Source: Hydractinia symbiolongicarpus (Eukaryota > Cnidaria > Hydrozoa > Anthoathecata > Hydractiniidae). Taken from it: a stretch of DNA of 64,000 bases. A program made the position numbers and the translations under genes. Below are positions 41,366 through 52,817 of the stretch, piece after piece (position 1 is the first letter of the stretch; every line of letters begins with the position of its first letter). The notes under the pieces are model-generated. The model was not told where the DNA came from. It made no database searches and worked only from the letters and a program-made list of their open reading frames with translations. The DNA is taken from the NCBI RefSeq assembly GCF_029227915.1, contig NC_079878.1, positions 7,068,001 to 7,132,000 on the forward strand, written 5' to 3'.

Positions 41366-41438
41366 AGCCCTCGGAGAGATTTGAACTCTCGACCCCTGGT
41401 TTACAAGACCAGTGCTCTAACCCCTGAGCTACGAAGGC
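41366..41438 (-). tRNA. tRNA-Thr(UGU)
   Basis: Unit 60. Consensus. Confidence 0.95.
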
Positions 41439-41587
41439 ACGCGATCCTTGCCAAATACGAAAAGTCGGTGCATCAGGCAAAACAGGTCAGTTGCAACGTG
41501 TACTTGCCATAAAGTGATACCGTCAATGCCCTACTGGACCATGACTATTCTAATCATGGACCTCAGCTTTCCCGTTAACATCCACGG

Positions 41588-41680
41588 GCTCCAGTGGCGT
41601 AGTCGGTTAGCGCGTCCTACTTATAAGTCAGTATCGACAAAGACATGCGAAGATCGGGAGTTCGAGCCTCCCCTGGAGCA
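41588..41680 (+). tRNA. tRNA-Ile(UAU), intron
   Basis: Unit 60. G29C. Confidence 0.82.
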
Positions 41681-41804
41681 AGGTTTCTTTTCATGCGCCG
41701 TCAACACACGCCACAACACCGGCAGATCACCAGTAAAATCTAGCAACGTGGCAGTGCACCCAGGTTGTTTTGATCCCGTCAACGTGACGGCAAAGCCCGT
41801 AAAA

Positions 41805-41878
41805 TGGCCAGTGTGGGGCTCGAACCCACGACATTCGCGTTATTAGCACGACGCTCTAGCCGACTGAGCTAACCGGCC
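41805..41878 (-). tRNA. tRNA-Ile(AAU)
   Basis: Unit 60. Consensus. Confidence 0.96.
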
Positions 41879-42060
41879 GTGAACGCGTGAACACGGACTC
41901 ACTTCCTAAGTCAACTCTAAGCAAAATACTTTTATTTTTTTACTCAAAACGTTACCGTCATATTTCTCACGCTTTGATACGAGTCCAAGCAATGCAAATA
42001 GCCGCAACCCGCTCGAAAGAGGAGTCAAGTTAGGCCAACTTTAAACGGACATTTCCTGAA

Positions 42061-42133
42061 AGCCCTCGGAGAGATTTGAACTCTCGACCCCTGGTTTACA
42101 AGACCAGTGCTCTAACCCCTGAGCTACGAAGGC
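42061..42133 (-). tRNA. tRNA-Thr(UGU)
   Basis: Unit 61. Consensus. Confidence 0.95.
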
Positions 42134-42282
42134 ACGCGATCCTTGCCAAATACGAAAAGTCGGTGCATCAGGCAAAACAGGTCAGTTGCAACGTGTACTT
42201 GCCATAAAGTGATACCGTCAATGCCCTACTGGACCATGACTATTCTAATTACGGACCTCAGCTTTCCCGTTAACATCAACGG

Positions 42283-42375
42283 GCTCCAGTGGCGTAGTCG
42301 GTTAGCGCGTCCTACTTATAAGTCAGTATCGACAAAGACATGCGAAGATCGGGAGTTCGAGCCTCCCCTGGAGCA
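42283..42375 (+). tRNA. tRNA-Ile(UAU), intron
   Basis: Unit 61. G29C. Confidence 0.82.
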
Positions 42376-42499
42376 AGGTTTCTTTTCATGCGCCGTCAAC
42401 ACACGCCACAACACGGGCAGATCACCAGTAAAATCTAGCAACGTGGCAGTGCACCCAGGTTGTTTTGATCCCGTCAACGTGACGGCAAAGCCCGTAAAA

Positions 42500-42573
42500 T
42501 GGCCAGTGTGGGGCTCGAACCCACGACATTCGCGTTATTAGCACGACGCTCTAGCCGACTGAGCTAACCGGCC
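42500..42573 (-). tRNA. tRNA-Ile(AAU)
   Basis: Unit 61. Consensus. Confidence 0.96.
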
Positions 42574-42755
42574 GTGAACGCGCGAACACGGACTCACTTC
42601 CTAAGTCAACTCTAAGCAAAATACTTTTATTTTTTTACTCAAAACGTTACCGTCATATTTCTCACGCTTTGATACGAGTCCAAGCAATGCAAATAGCCGC
42701 AACCCGCTCGAAAGAGGAGTCAAGTTAGGCCAACTTTAAACGGAGATTTCCTGAA

Positions 42756-42828
42756 AGCCCTCGGAGAGATTTGAACTCTCGACCCCTGGTTTACAAGACC
42801 AGTGCTCTAACCCCTGAGCTACGAAGGC
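42756..42828 (-). tRNA. tRNA-Thr(UGU)
   Basis: Unit 62. Consensus. Confidence 0.95.
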
Positions 42829-42977
42829 ACGCGATCCTTGCCAAATACGAAAAGTCGGTGCATCAGGCAAAACAGGTCAGTTGCAACGTGTACTTGCCAT
42901 AAAGTGATACCGTCAATGCCCTACTGGACCATGACTATTCTAATCACGGACCTCAGCTTTCCCGTTAACATCAACGG

Positions 42978-43021
42978 GCTCCAGTGGCGTAAGATCGGGA
43001 GTTCGAGCCTCCCCTGGAGCA
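42978..43021 (+). pseudogene. tRNA-Ile(UAU) with 49-bp internal deletion
   Basis: Unit 62. The 44-nt remnant keeps the acceptor strands and T arm but loses the D loop, anticodon arm and intron. The deleted segment runs from after GGCGT to just before AAGATC. GCG occurs at both break points, which suits slippage or microhomology joining. Confidence 0.92.
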
Positions 43022-43145
43022 AGGTTTCTTTTCATGCGCCGTCAACACACGCCACAACACGGGCAGATCACCAGTAAAATCTAGCAACGTGGCAGTGCAC
43101 CTAGGTTGTTTTGATCCCGTCAACGTGACGGCAAAGCCCGTAAAA

Positions 43146-43219
43146 TGGCCAGTGTGGGGCTCGAACCCACGACATTCGCGTTATTAGCACGACGCTCTAG
43201 CGGACTGAGCTAACCGGCC
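43146..43219 (-). tRNA. tRNA-Ile(AAU)
   Basis: Unit 62. G18C in the D loop, an otherwise invariant base. Confidence 0.84.
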
Positions 43220-43401
43220 GTGAACGCTTGAACACGGACTCACTTCCTAAGTCAACTCTAAGTAAAATACTTTCATTTTTTCACTCAAAACGTTACCGTC
43301 ATATTTCTCACGCTTTGATACGAGTCCAAGCAATGCAAATAGCCGCAACCCGCTCGAAAGAGGAGTCAAGTTAGGCCAACTTTAAACGGACATTCCCTGA
43401 A

Positions 43402-43474
43402 AGCCCTCGGAGAGATTTGAACACTCGACCCCTGATTTACAAGACGAGTGCTCTAACCCCTGAGCTACGAAGGC
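43402..43474 (-). pseudogene. Damaged tRNA-Thr(UGU), last gene of the array
   Basis: Unit 63. G29C and A52T mispair in the anticodon and T stems; C40T is a wobble. It lies about 105 bp from the satellite junction. Confidence 0.68.
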
Positions 43475-43579
43475 TCGCGATCCTTGCCAAATACGAAAAG
43501 TCGGTGCATCAGGCAAAACAGGTCAGTTGCAACGTGTACTTGCCATAAAGTGATACCGTCAATGCTCAGCTTTCCCGTT

Positions 43580-43720
43580 TTGGTGCCGCTGTACACAATG
43601 ACTTATCGAACTAAATATTTAAATAAACAGCTAACAGAGCCACCAGTGTAACTGCGAAGTACCAGCAGCCGTACCAAAGAGAGATCAATGTTATTTCTTT
43701 TTGTCCCTTTTTCTCATTAA
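43580..43720 (+). repeat. Partial first monomer of the 372-bp satellite
   Basis: This stretch matches other satellite monomers (for example from 47287 to about 47427) starting at ttggtgccgc. The tRNA unit upstream ends at cccgtt, so the join has at most 2 bp of shared T. The monomer stops at ctcattaa, where the insert begins. Confidence 0.85.
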
Positions 43721-44444
43721 GCTATATAATAATACAGAGCTTCTGTCTGTGACTTTTGCGAAGTGGATAAAATTTCTTTGATAAAGTCTATAAAACATCG
43801 CCTATAAATTTATTCTGTAAATGAGCAAACTTTGACATTAAAGCAATATTGACGTCAAAGGAAAGTATATTAAGATTAGTGAAGCCAATGCATTGCTCTT
43901 TTAAAATTAAGGCTCAATAACTTAAAAACGGATGGAAATAACTGACGTCATCTCCTGCGTGGGTAACTAGAGACTACCTGGGACCAAGTTGGGTAAGTTT
44001 TCCAACCCTGGGTCACCAAATCCGTTTCGGAATGGACGGGTAAATGACGTTTTAAAAAAACCTTTAAACCCTAATATCTCTGCATTCGTTTGTCTCAAGT
44101 ACACGATCCTATACATTTTCTTGATCAGCGTTTCAAGATCTATACAATGAAGGCAAGAGGTACACAAATTTCTTGAAAATAAATTTTTGGGTTTGACAGG
44201 CCATTGCTGACGTCAAGAAAATTTTTACCACCTTATATCTGCTTAGGCTTTTGTCGAATACATATGATCCTATACATTATTGTGATCAGCGTATTAAACT
44301 TTACACGTTATAGGCAACGAATAAACTAATCTAGGCCAATTTTTTTTGTACCTGCACTGTTGACGTCAGCAAAAAGTCTAAAACAACCTATTTTTTCATT
44401 GTCCTTCTGCCTAAGCGGATTTCTCCACGGGCTTTATCGACTAG
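43721..44444. repeat. 724-bp insert in the satellite with TGACGTCA sites and a ~160-bp tandem repeat
   Basis: Satellite sequence breaks at ctcattaa and resumes at tcatacttataatgtc, so this block is inserted. It holds four perfect TGACGTCA palindromes (43850-43857, 43943-43950, 44208-44215, 44361-44368) and one near match (44045). From 44045 a unit of about 160 bp is repeated roughly twice and starts a third time (44045, 44208, 44361); copies share cgatcctataca/tgatcctataca and tgatcagcg. No convincing gene, terminal repeat or target duplication is visible. TGACGTCA is the CREB/ATF consensus; any such role here is inference. Confidence 0.7.
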
Positions 44445-44760
44445 TCATACTTATAATGTCAAAGTCCAAAATCAGTTCATTTAGGTTCCAAAGTCAATCG
44501 TTTCGCTGTTAAAAGCGATGCAACCTAGTAATATTGGGACAATATCGCTAAATACATTTTGGTACGAATATGTGACGCAACCGTTGTAACTCAAACGGAC
44601 TGATACCGTTAGGAAGTCAATGAAGTGTAGCTTTTGAAACTGTCTCTATTTCCTCAGCGCGCGCTAACCGCTTTGATTGGTACCGTTGTACACAATGACT
44701 TATCGAACTAAATATTTAAGTAAATAGCTAACAGAACGTCCAGTGTAACTGCGGAGTTCC

Positions 44761-47395
44761 AGCAGTCATACCAAAGTGAGATCAATGTTATTTCATTTAG
44801 TCGCGTTTTCTCATTCATCATATTTATAATGTCAAAGTCCAAAATCAGTTCATTTGGGTTCCAAGGTCAATCGATCCAGTTTCAAAAGCGATGCATCCTA
44901 GTAATACCTGCAAAACATCGCTAATTACATGTTGGTACGAATATGTGACGCAACCGTTGTAACTCAAACGGATTGATAGCGTTAGAAAGTCAATGAAATG
45001 TAGTTTTTGAAACTGTCTCTATTTCCTCAGCGGTCGCTAACAGCTCTGATTTGTAACATTGTACCCGATAACTTATCGAACTAAAAATTTAAATAAAGAC
45101 CTAATAGAGCGTCCGGCGGATCTGCATAGTTTCAGCAATGATGCCAAAGTAAGGAGAATGTTAATTCTTGGAGTCCAATTGTCCCATTTATCACATTTAT
45201 AAGGACAAAGTCCAAAATCAGTTCAATCAGGTCCCACAGTCAATCGTTTCACTTTTAAAGGCGATGCAACCTAGTAATATTGGCACAATATCGCTAAATA
45301 CAGTTTGGTACGAATATGTGACGCAACCGTTGTAACTCAAACGGATTGACACCGTTAGAAAGTCAATGAAGTGTAGCTTTTGAAACTGTCTCTATTTCCT
45401 CAGCGCGCTAACGACTTTGATTGGTACCGCCTCACACGATGAATTATCGAACTAAATACTTAAATAAAGAGCTAACAGAGCGTCCAATGTAACTGCAGTG
45501 TTCCAGCAGTCATACCAAAGTGAGATCAACGTTATTTCTTTTCGTCCCTTTTTCTCCTTTATCATATTTATAATGTCAAAGTCCAATATCAGTTCAGTTA
45601 GGTTCCACGGTCAATCGATTCACTTTTAAAAGCAATGCATCCTAGTAATATTGGCACAATATCGCTAAATACATTTTGGTACGAATATGTGACGCAACCG
45701 TTGTAACTCAAACGGACTGATACCGTTAGGAAGTCAATGAAGTGTAGCTTTTGAAACTGTCTCTATTTCCTCAGCGCGCGCTAACGGCTTTGATTGGTGC
45801 CGCTGTAAACAATGACTTATCGAACTAAATATTTAAATAAACAGCTAACAGAGCGACCAGTGTATCTGCAAAGTACCAGCAGCCATACCAAAGTGAGATC
45901 AATGTTATTTCATTTAGTCGCGTTTTCTCATTCATCATATTTATAATGTCAAAGTCCAAAATCAGTTCATTTGGGTTCCAAGGTCAATCGATCCAGTTTC
46001 AAAAGCGATGCATCCTAGTAATACCTGCAAAACATCGCTAATTACATGTTGGTACGAATATGTGACGCAACCGTTGTAACTCAAACGGATTGATAGCGTT
46101 AGAAAGTCAATGAAATGTAGTTTTTGAAACTGTCTCTATTTCCTCAGCGGTCGCTAACAGCTCTGATTTGTAACATTGTACCCGATAACTTATCGAACTA
46201 AAAATTTAAATAAAGAGCTAACAGAGCGTCCAATGTAACTGCAGTGTTGCAGCAGTCATACCAAAGTGAGATCAACGTTATTTCTTTTCGTCCCTTTTTC
46301 TCCTTTATCATATTTATAATGTCAAAGTCCAATATCAGTTCAGTTAGGTTCCACGGTCAATCGATTCACTTTTAAAAGCAATGCATCCTAGTAATATTGG
46401 CACAATATCGCTAAATACATTTTGGTACGAATATGTGACGCAACCGTTGTAACTCAAACGGACTGATACCGTTAGGAAGTCAATGAAGTGTAGCTTTTGA
46501 AACTGTCTCTATTTCCTCAGCGCGCGCTAACGGCTTTGATTGGTGCCGCTGTAAACAATGACTTATCGAACTAAATATTTAAATAAACAGCTAACAGAGC
46601 GACCAGTGTATCTGCAAAGTACCAGCAGCCATACCAAAGTGAGATCAATGTTATTTCATTTAGTCGCGTTTTCTCATTCATCATATTTATAATGTCAAAG
46701 TCCAAAATCAGTTCATTTGGGTTCCAAGGTCAATCGATCCAGTTTCAAAAGCGATGCATCCTAGTAATACCTGCAAAACATCGCTAATTACATGTTGGTA
46801 CGAATATGTGACGCAACCGTTGTAACTCAAACGGATTGATAGCGTTAGAAAGTCAATGAAATGTAGTTTTTGAAACTGTCTCTATTTCCTCAGCGGTCGC
46901 TAACAGCTCTGATTTGTAACATTGTACCCGATAACTTATCGAACTAAAAATTTAAATAAAGAGCTAACAGAGCGTCCAATGTAACTGCAGTGTTCCAGCA
47001 GTCATACCAAAGTGAGATCAACGTTATTTCTTTTCGTCCCTTTTTCTCCTTTATCATATTTATAATGTCAAAGTCCAATATCAGTTCAGTTAGGTTCCAC
47101 GGTCAATCGATTCACTTTTAAAAGCAATGCATCCTAGTAATATTGGCACAATATCGCTAAATACATTTTGGTACGAATATGTGACGCAACCGTTGTAACT
47201 CAAACGGACTGATACCGTTAGGAAGTCAATGAAGTGTAGCTTTTGAAACTGTCTCTATTTCCTCAGCGCGCGCTAACGGCTTTGATTGGTGCCGCTGTAC
47301 ACAATGACTTATCGAACTAAATATTTAAATAAACAGCTAACAGAGCGACCAGTGTATCTGCAAAGTACCAGCAGCCATACCAAAGTGAGATCAAT
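44761..47395 (+). repeat. Two-monomer (746-bp) higher-order repeat
   Basis: Near-identical 746-bp dimers start at about 45480 and 46226, with a partial third from about 46972 to 47395. The second monomer type of the dimer also appears at about 44761-45050. Confidence 0.85.
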
Positions 47396-49098
47396 GTTAT
47401 TTCTTTTTGTCCCTTTTTCTCATTAATCATATTTATAATGTCAAAGTCCAAAATGAGTTCATTTAGGTTCCAAAGTCAATCGTTTCGCTGGTAAAAGCGA
47501 TGCAACCCAGTAATATTGGCACAATATCGCTAAATAAATTTTGTTTCGAATATGTGACGCAACCGTTGTACCTCAAAGGGACTGATACCGTTACGAAGTC
47601 AATGAAGTGTAGCTTTTGAAACAGTCTCTATTTCCTCAGCGCGCGCTAACGGCTTTGATTGGTACCGTTGTACACAATGACTTATCGAACTAAACATTTA
47701 AATAAACAGCTAACAGAGCGACCAGTGTAACTGCGAAGTACCAGCAGCCATACCAAAGAGAGATCAATGTTATTTCATTTAGTCGCGTTTTCTCATTTAT
47801 CATATTTATAATGTCAAAGTCCAAAATCAGTTCATTTAGGTTCCAAGGTCAATCGATCCAGTTTTAAAAGCGATGCATCCTAGTAATACCTGCAAAACAT
47901 CGCTAATTACATGTTGGTACGAATATGTGACGCAACCGTTGTAACTCAAACGGATTGATAGCGTTAGAAAGTCAATGAAATGTAGTTTTTGAAACTGTGT
48001 CTATTTCCTCAGCGGTCGCTAACAGCTCTGATTTGTAACATTGTACCCGATAACTTATCGAACTAAAAATATAAATAAAGAGCTAATAGAGCGTCCGGCG
48101 GATCTGCATAGTTTCAGCAAGGATGCCAAAGTAAGGAGAATGTTAATTCTTGGAGTCCAATTGTCACATTTATCACAGTTATAAGGACAAAGTCCAAAAT
48201 CAGTTCAATCAGGTCCCACAGTCAATCGTTGCACTTTTAAAAGCGATGCAACCTAGTAATATTGGCACAACATCGCTAAATACAGTTTGGTACGAATATG
48301 TGACGCAACCGTTGTAACTCAAACGGATTGACACCGTTACGAAGTCAATGAAGTGTAGCTTTTGAAACTGTCTCTATTTCCTCATCGCGCGCTAACGGCT
48401 TTGATTGGTACCGTTGTATACAGTGACTTATCGAACTAAATATTTAAGTAAATAGATATCAGAGCGTCCAGTGTAACTGCGGAGTTCCAGCAGTCATACC
48501 AAAGTGAGATAAACGTTATTTCTCTTCGTCCCTTTTTCTCCTTTATCATATTTATAATGTCAAAGTCCAAAATCAGTTCATTTAGGTTCCAAAGTCAATC
48601 GATTCACTTTTAAAAGCGATGCATCCTAGTAATGCCTGAAAACCATCGCTAAATACATGTTGGTACGAATATGTGACGCAACCGTTCTAACTGGAACGGA
48701 CTGATACCGTTAGGAAGTCAATGAAGTGTAGCTTTTGAAACTGTCTCTATTTCCTCAGCGTGCGCTAACGGCTTTGATTGGTACCGTTGTATACAGTGAC
48801 TTATCGAACTAAATATTTAAGTAAATAGATATCAGAGCGTCCAGTGTAACTGCGGAGTTCCAGCAGTCATACCAAAGTGAGATCAACGTTATTTCTCTTC
48901 GTCCCTTTTTCTCCTTTATCATATTTATAATGTCAAAGTCCAAAATCAGTTCATTTAGGTTCCAAAGTCAATCGATTCACTTTTAAAAGCGATGCATCCT
49001 AGTAATGCCTGCAAACCATCGCTAAATACATGTTGGTACGAATATGTGACGCAACCGTTCTAACTGAAACGGACTGATACCGTTAGGAAGTCATTGAA

Positions 49099-51192
49099 GT
49101 GTAGCTTTTGAAACTGTCTGTATTTCCTCAGCGCGCGCTAATGACTTTGATCGGTACCGGCACAATGACTTATCGAACTAAATACTTAAATAGAGAGCTA
49201 ACAGAGCGTCCAGTGTAACTGCGGAGTTCCAGCAGTCATACCAAAGTGAGATCAATGTTATTTCTTTTAGTCCCTTTTTCTCATTTATCATATTTATAAT
49301 GTCAAAGTCCAAAATCAGTTCAATTAGGTGCCACGGTCAATCGATTTACTTTTAAAAGCAATGCATCCTAGTAATTCCTCCAAAACATCGCTAAATACAT
49401 GTTGGTACGAATACGTGACGCAATCGTTGTAACTCAAACGGACTGATACCGTTAGAAAGTCAATGAAATGCATCTTTTGAAACTGTCCCTATTTCCTCTG
49501 CGCACACTAACTGATAGGATTTGTACCACTGTACGCGATGACTTATCGAACTAAATATATAAATAAGGAGCTAACAGAGCGTCCAGTGTTACTGCGGAAT
49601 TCTAGCAGTCATACCAAAGTGAGAAGAATGGTAATTCTTGGAGTCCAATTGTCTCAAATATCACATTTACAAGGTTAAAGTCTAAAACATTTCAATCAGG
49701 TCCCACAGTCAATCAATTCACATTCAAAAGCGATGCAACCTAGTAATACCTACAAAGCATCGCTAAATACATTTTGGTACGAATATGTGACGCAACCATT
49801 GTAACTCAAACGGACTGATACCGTTAGGAAGTCAATGAAGTGTCGCTGTTAAAACTGTCTCTATTTCCTCAGCGGGCGCTAACGGCTTTAAATTGTAACA
49901 TTGTACACAATAACTTATCGAACTAATTATTTAAATAAAGAGCTAAGGGAGCGTCCGGTTTAAGAGCGGAGTTCCGGTAGCCATACCAGAGTGAAAAAAA
50001 TATTCATTCTTGGAGTCCAATTGTCTCATTTTCACATTGATAAGGTTAAAGTCCAAAATCATTTCAATCAGATAGCACAGTCAATCTTTTCAAATTTAAA
50101 AGCGATGCATCCTAGTAAATCCTGCAAAACATCGCTAAATACATGTTGTTACGAATACTTGACGCAACCACTGTAACTCAAGCAGACAGATACCGTTAAA
50201 AAGTGAATAAAGTGTAGCTTTTGAAACTGTCTCTATTTCCTCAGCGTGTGCTTACGACTTTGATTGGTAACATTGTATACAACTTATTGAAATAAATATT
50301 TAAATAAAGAGCTAACAGAGCGTCCGCGTTAACAGAGGAGGTCCGGCAGCCATACCAGAGTGAAAAAAATGTTCCTTCTTGGAGTCCAATTGTCTGAAAC
50401 ATCACATTCACAAGGTTAAAGTTTAAAATCATTTTAATCAGGTCCCGCAGTCAATCGTTTCACTTTTAAAAGCGATGCAACCTGGTAATACCTGCAAAAC
50501 ATCGCTAAATGCATTTTGGTACGAGTATGTGAATCAACCGTTGTAACTCAAACAGACGGATACCGTTAGAAAATCAAAGAAATGAAGTTTTTGAAACTGT
50601 CTCTATTTCTTCAGGGCGCTTTAACGGCTTGGATAGGTCTCATTCTGAAAAATAACTTGTCAAACTAAATATTTAAATAAAGACCTAACAGAGCGTCCGG
50701 GTTAACAGAGGAGGTCCTGCAGCCATACCAGAGTGAAAAAAATGTTCCTTCTTGCAGTCCAATTGTCTCAAACATCACATTCACAAGGTTAAAGTCCAAA
50801 ATCATTTCAATCAGGTCGCACAGTCAATCGTTTCACTTTTAAAAGCGATGCATCATCGTAATATTGGCAAAATATCGCTAAATACAATTTGGTACGAATA
50901 TTTGACGCAACCATTGTAACTCAAATGGACTAATACCGTTAGAAAGTCAATCACATGAAGTTTTTGAATCGGCCTCTATTTCCTTAGTGCGCGCTAACGA
51001 CTTTGATTGGTACCGTTTTACACAATGACTTATCGAACTAAATACTTGAATAAGGAGCTAACAGAGCGTCTAGTGTAACTGGGGATCTCCAGCAGTCATA
51101 CAAAAGAGATATCAACGTTAATTTTGTCAGTCCATTTTTCTCATTTATCACATTTACAATTTCAAAGTCCAAAATCAGTTCATTTAGGTTCC
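49099..51192 (+). repeat. Multi-monomer duplication, copy 1
   Basis: This block of about six monomers is repeated at 52818-54535, offset 3719 bp at first (anchors 49171 and 52890; 50285 and 54004) and 3343 bp later (51031 and 54374). Shared private features include gatcggtaccggcacaatg and tgataggatttgtaccac. Confidence 0.85.
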
Positions 51193-52817
51193 AAAGTCAA
51201 TCGTTTCGATGTTAAAAGCGATGCAACCTAGTAATATTGGGACAATATCGCTGAATACATTTTGGTACGAATATGTGACGCAACTGTTGTAACTCAAACG
51301 GACTGATACCGTTAGGAAGTCAATGAAGTGTAGCGTTTGAAACTGTCTCTATTTCCTCATCGCACGATAACGACTTTGATTGGTACTGCTGTACACAGTG
51401 ACTTATCGAACTAAATATTTAAATAAATAGCTAACAGAGCGTCCAGTGTAACTGCGGAGTTCCAGCAGTCATACCAGAGTAAAAAAAATGTTTATTCTTG
51501 CAGTCCAATTGTCTCATTTATCACATTTATTAGGGTAAAGTCCAAAATTATTTCAATCAGGTCGCACAGTCAATCGTTTCACTTTTAGAAGCGATGCATC
51601 CTAGTAATATTGACAAAAAATCGCTAATTACATCTTCGTACAAATATGTGACGCAACCGTTGTAACTCAAACGGACTGATACCGTTATAAAATCAATGGA
51701 ATGTAGTTTTTGAAGCTGTCTTTAATTCTTCAGGGAGCGTTAACGGCTTGGATTGGTCGCACTCTGAAAAATGACTTGTCAAACTAAATATTTAAATAAA
51801 GAGGTAACAGAGCGTCCGGTGTAACAGCGGAGTTCCATCAGTCATACCAAAGTGAGATCAATGTTATTTCTTCTAGTCCCTTTTTCTGGTTTATCATATC
51901 TTTAATGTCAAAGTCCAAAATCATTTGAATCAGGTCCCACAGTCAATCGTTTTACTTTTAAAAGCGATGCAACCTAGTAATGCCTGCAAAACATCGCTGA
52001 ATACATCTTGGTACGAATATGTGACGCAACCATTGTAACTCAAACGGACTGATACCGTTAGGAAGTCAATGAAGTGTCCCTTTTGAACTGTCTTTATTTC
52101 CTCATCGCACGATAACGACTTTGATTGGTACTGCTGTACACAGTGACTTATCGAACTAAATACTTTAATAAAGAGCTAACAGAGCGTCCAGTGTAACTGC
52201 GGCGTTCCAGCAGTCATACCAAAGTTAGATCAATATTACTTCTTTTAGTCCCTTTTTCTCATTTATCATATTTATAATGTCAAAGTCCAAAATCAGTGCA
52301 ATAAGGTTCCACCGTCAATCGAATCACTTTTAAAAGCGATGCAACCTAGTATTATTCGAAAATTATCGCTAAAAACATGTTGGAACGAACATGTGACGCA
52401 ACCGTTTTAACTCAAACGGACTGATACCGTTAGAAAATCAATGAAATGTAGTTTTTGAAGCTGTTTCTATTTCTTCAGGGCGCTTTAACGGCTTGGATTG
52501 GTCGCACTCTGAAAAATGGCTTGTCAAACTAAATATTTATATAAAGAGCTAAGAGAGCGTCCGGTTGAACAGTGGAGTTCCTCAGCCATACCAGAGTGAA
52601 AAAAATGTTCATTCCCGGAGTCCAATTGTCTCATTTATCACATTTATAAGGTTGAAGTTCAAAATCATTTCAGTCAGGTCGCTCAATCAATCGTTTCACT
52701 TTTAAAAGCGATGCATCCTGGTAATATTGGCAAAACATTGCTAAATACATGTTGGTAAGAAGATGTAACGCAACCATTGTAACTCAAGCGGACTGATATC
52801 GATAGAAAGTCAATAAA

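Larger units (their letters stand above)
1..43579. repeat. Tandem array of a 695-bp unit with three tRNA genes (63 Thr genes; about 62.6 unit lengths)
   Basis: Position 1 matches 696, 1391 and so on, giving a period of 695 bp. Unit order is Thr(UGU) minus, 149-bp spacer, Ile(UAU) plus, 124-bp spacer, Ile(AAU) minus, 182-bp spacer. Six steps are 694 bp because of single-base deletions (after units 17, 25, 27, 37, 52 and 58), and one is 646 bp because of a 49-bp deletion in unit 62. Units 1-27 are nearly identical. Units from about 37 onward carry a different set of shared spacer variants (for example gtcaagttagg for gtcatgttagg, and caggtcag for caggccag) and more private changes. The array continues past the left edge and ends in unit 63, after a 33-bp internal deletion, at the satellite junction. 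Each unit moves as one block, so tRNA genes and spacers share the same homogenisation history. Confidence 0.97.

Noticed and set aside
449-43077. About 60 repeated open frames of 95-154 aa across the array as a protein family
   Set aside because: They start mostly at TTG, run through tRNA genes in sense and antisense (the GSNPRHSRY tail is antisense tRNA-Ile), and are open only because the unit repeats.
1-43579. CRISPR array or bacterial tRNA operon
   Set aside because: The 695-bp units contain eukaryotic-type tRNA genes with an intron and Pol III signals; there are no short repeats with unique spacers.
43967-44167. 66-aa minus-strand frame in the satellite insert
   Set aside because: Short, in a tandemly repeated segment, no recognisable motif.
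44415-44460. tRNA-Ile(UAU) fragment in the satellite insert (tccacgggct followed by acttata)
   Set aside because: The match is two short words; the second belongs to the satellite monomer itself, so common descent is not supported.
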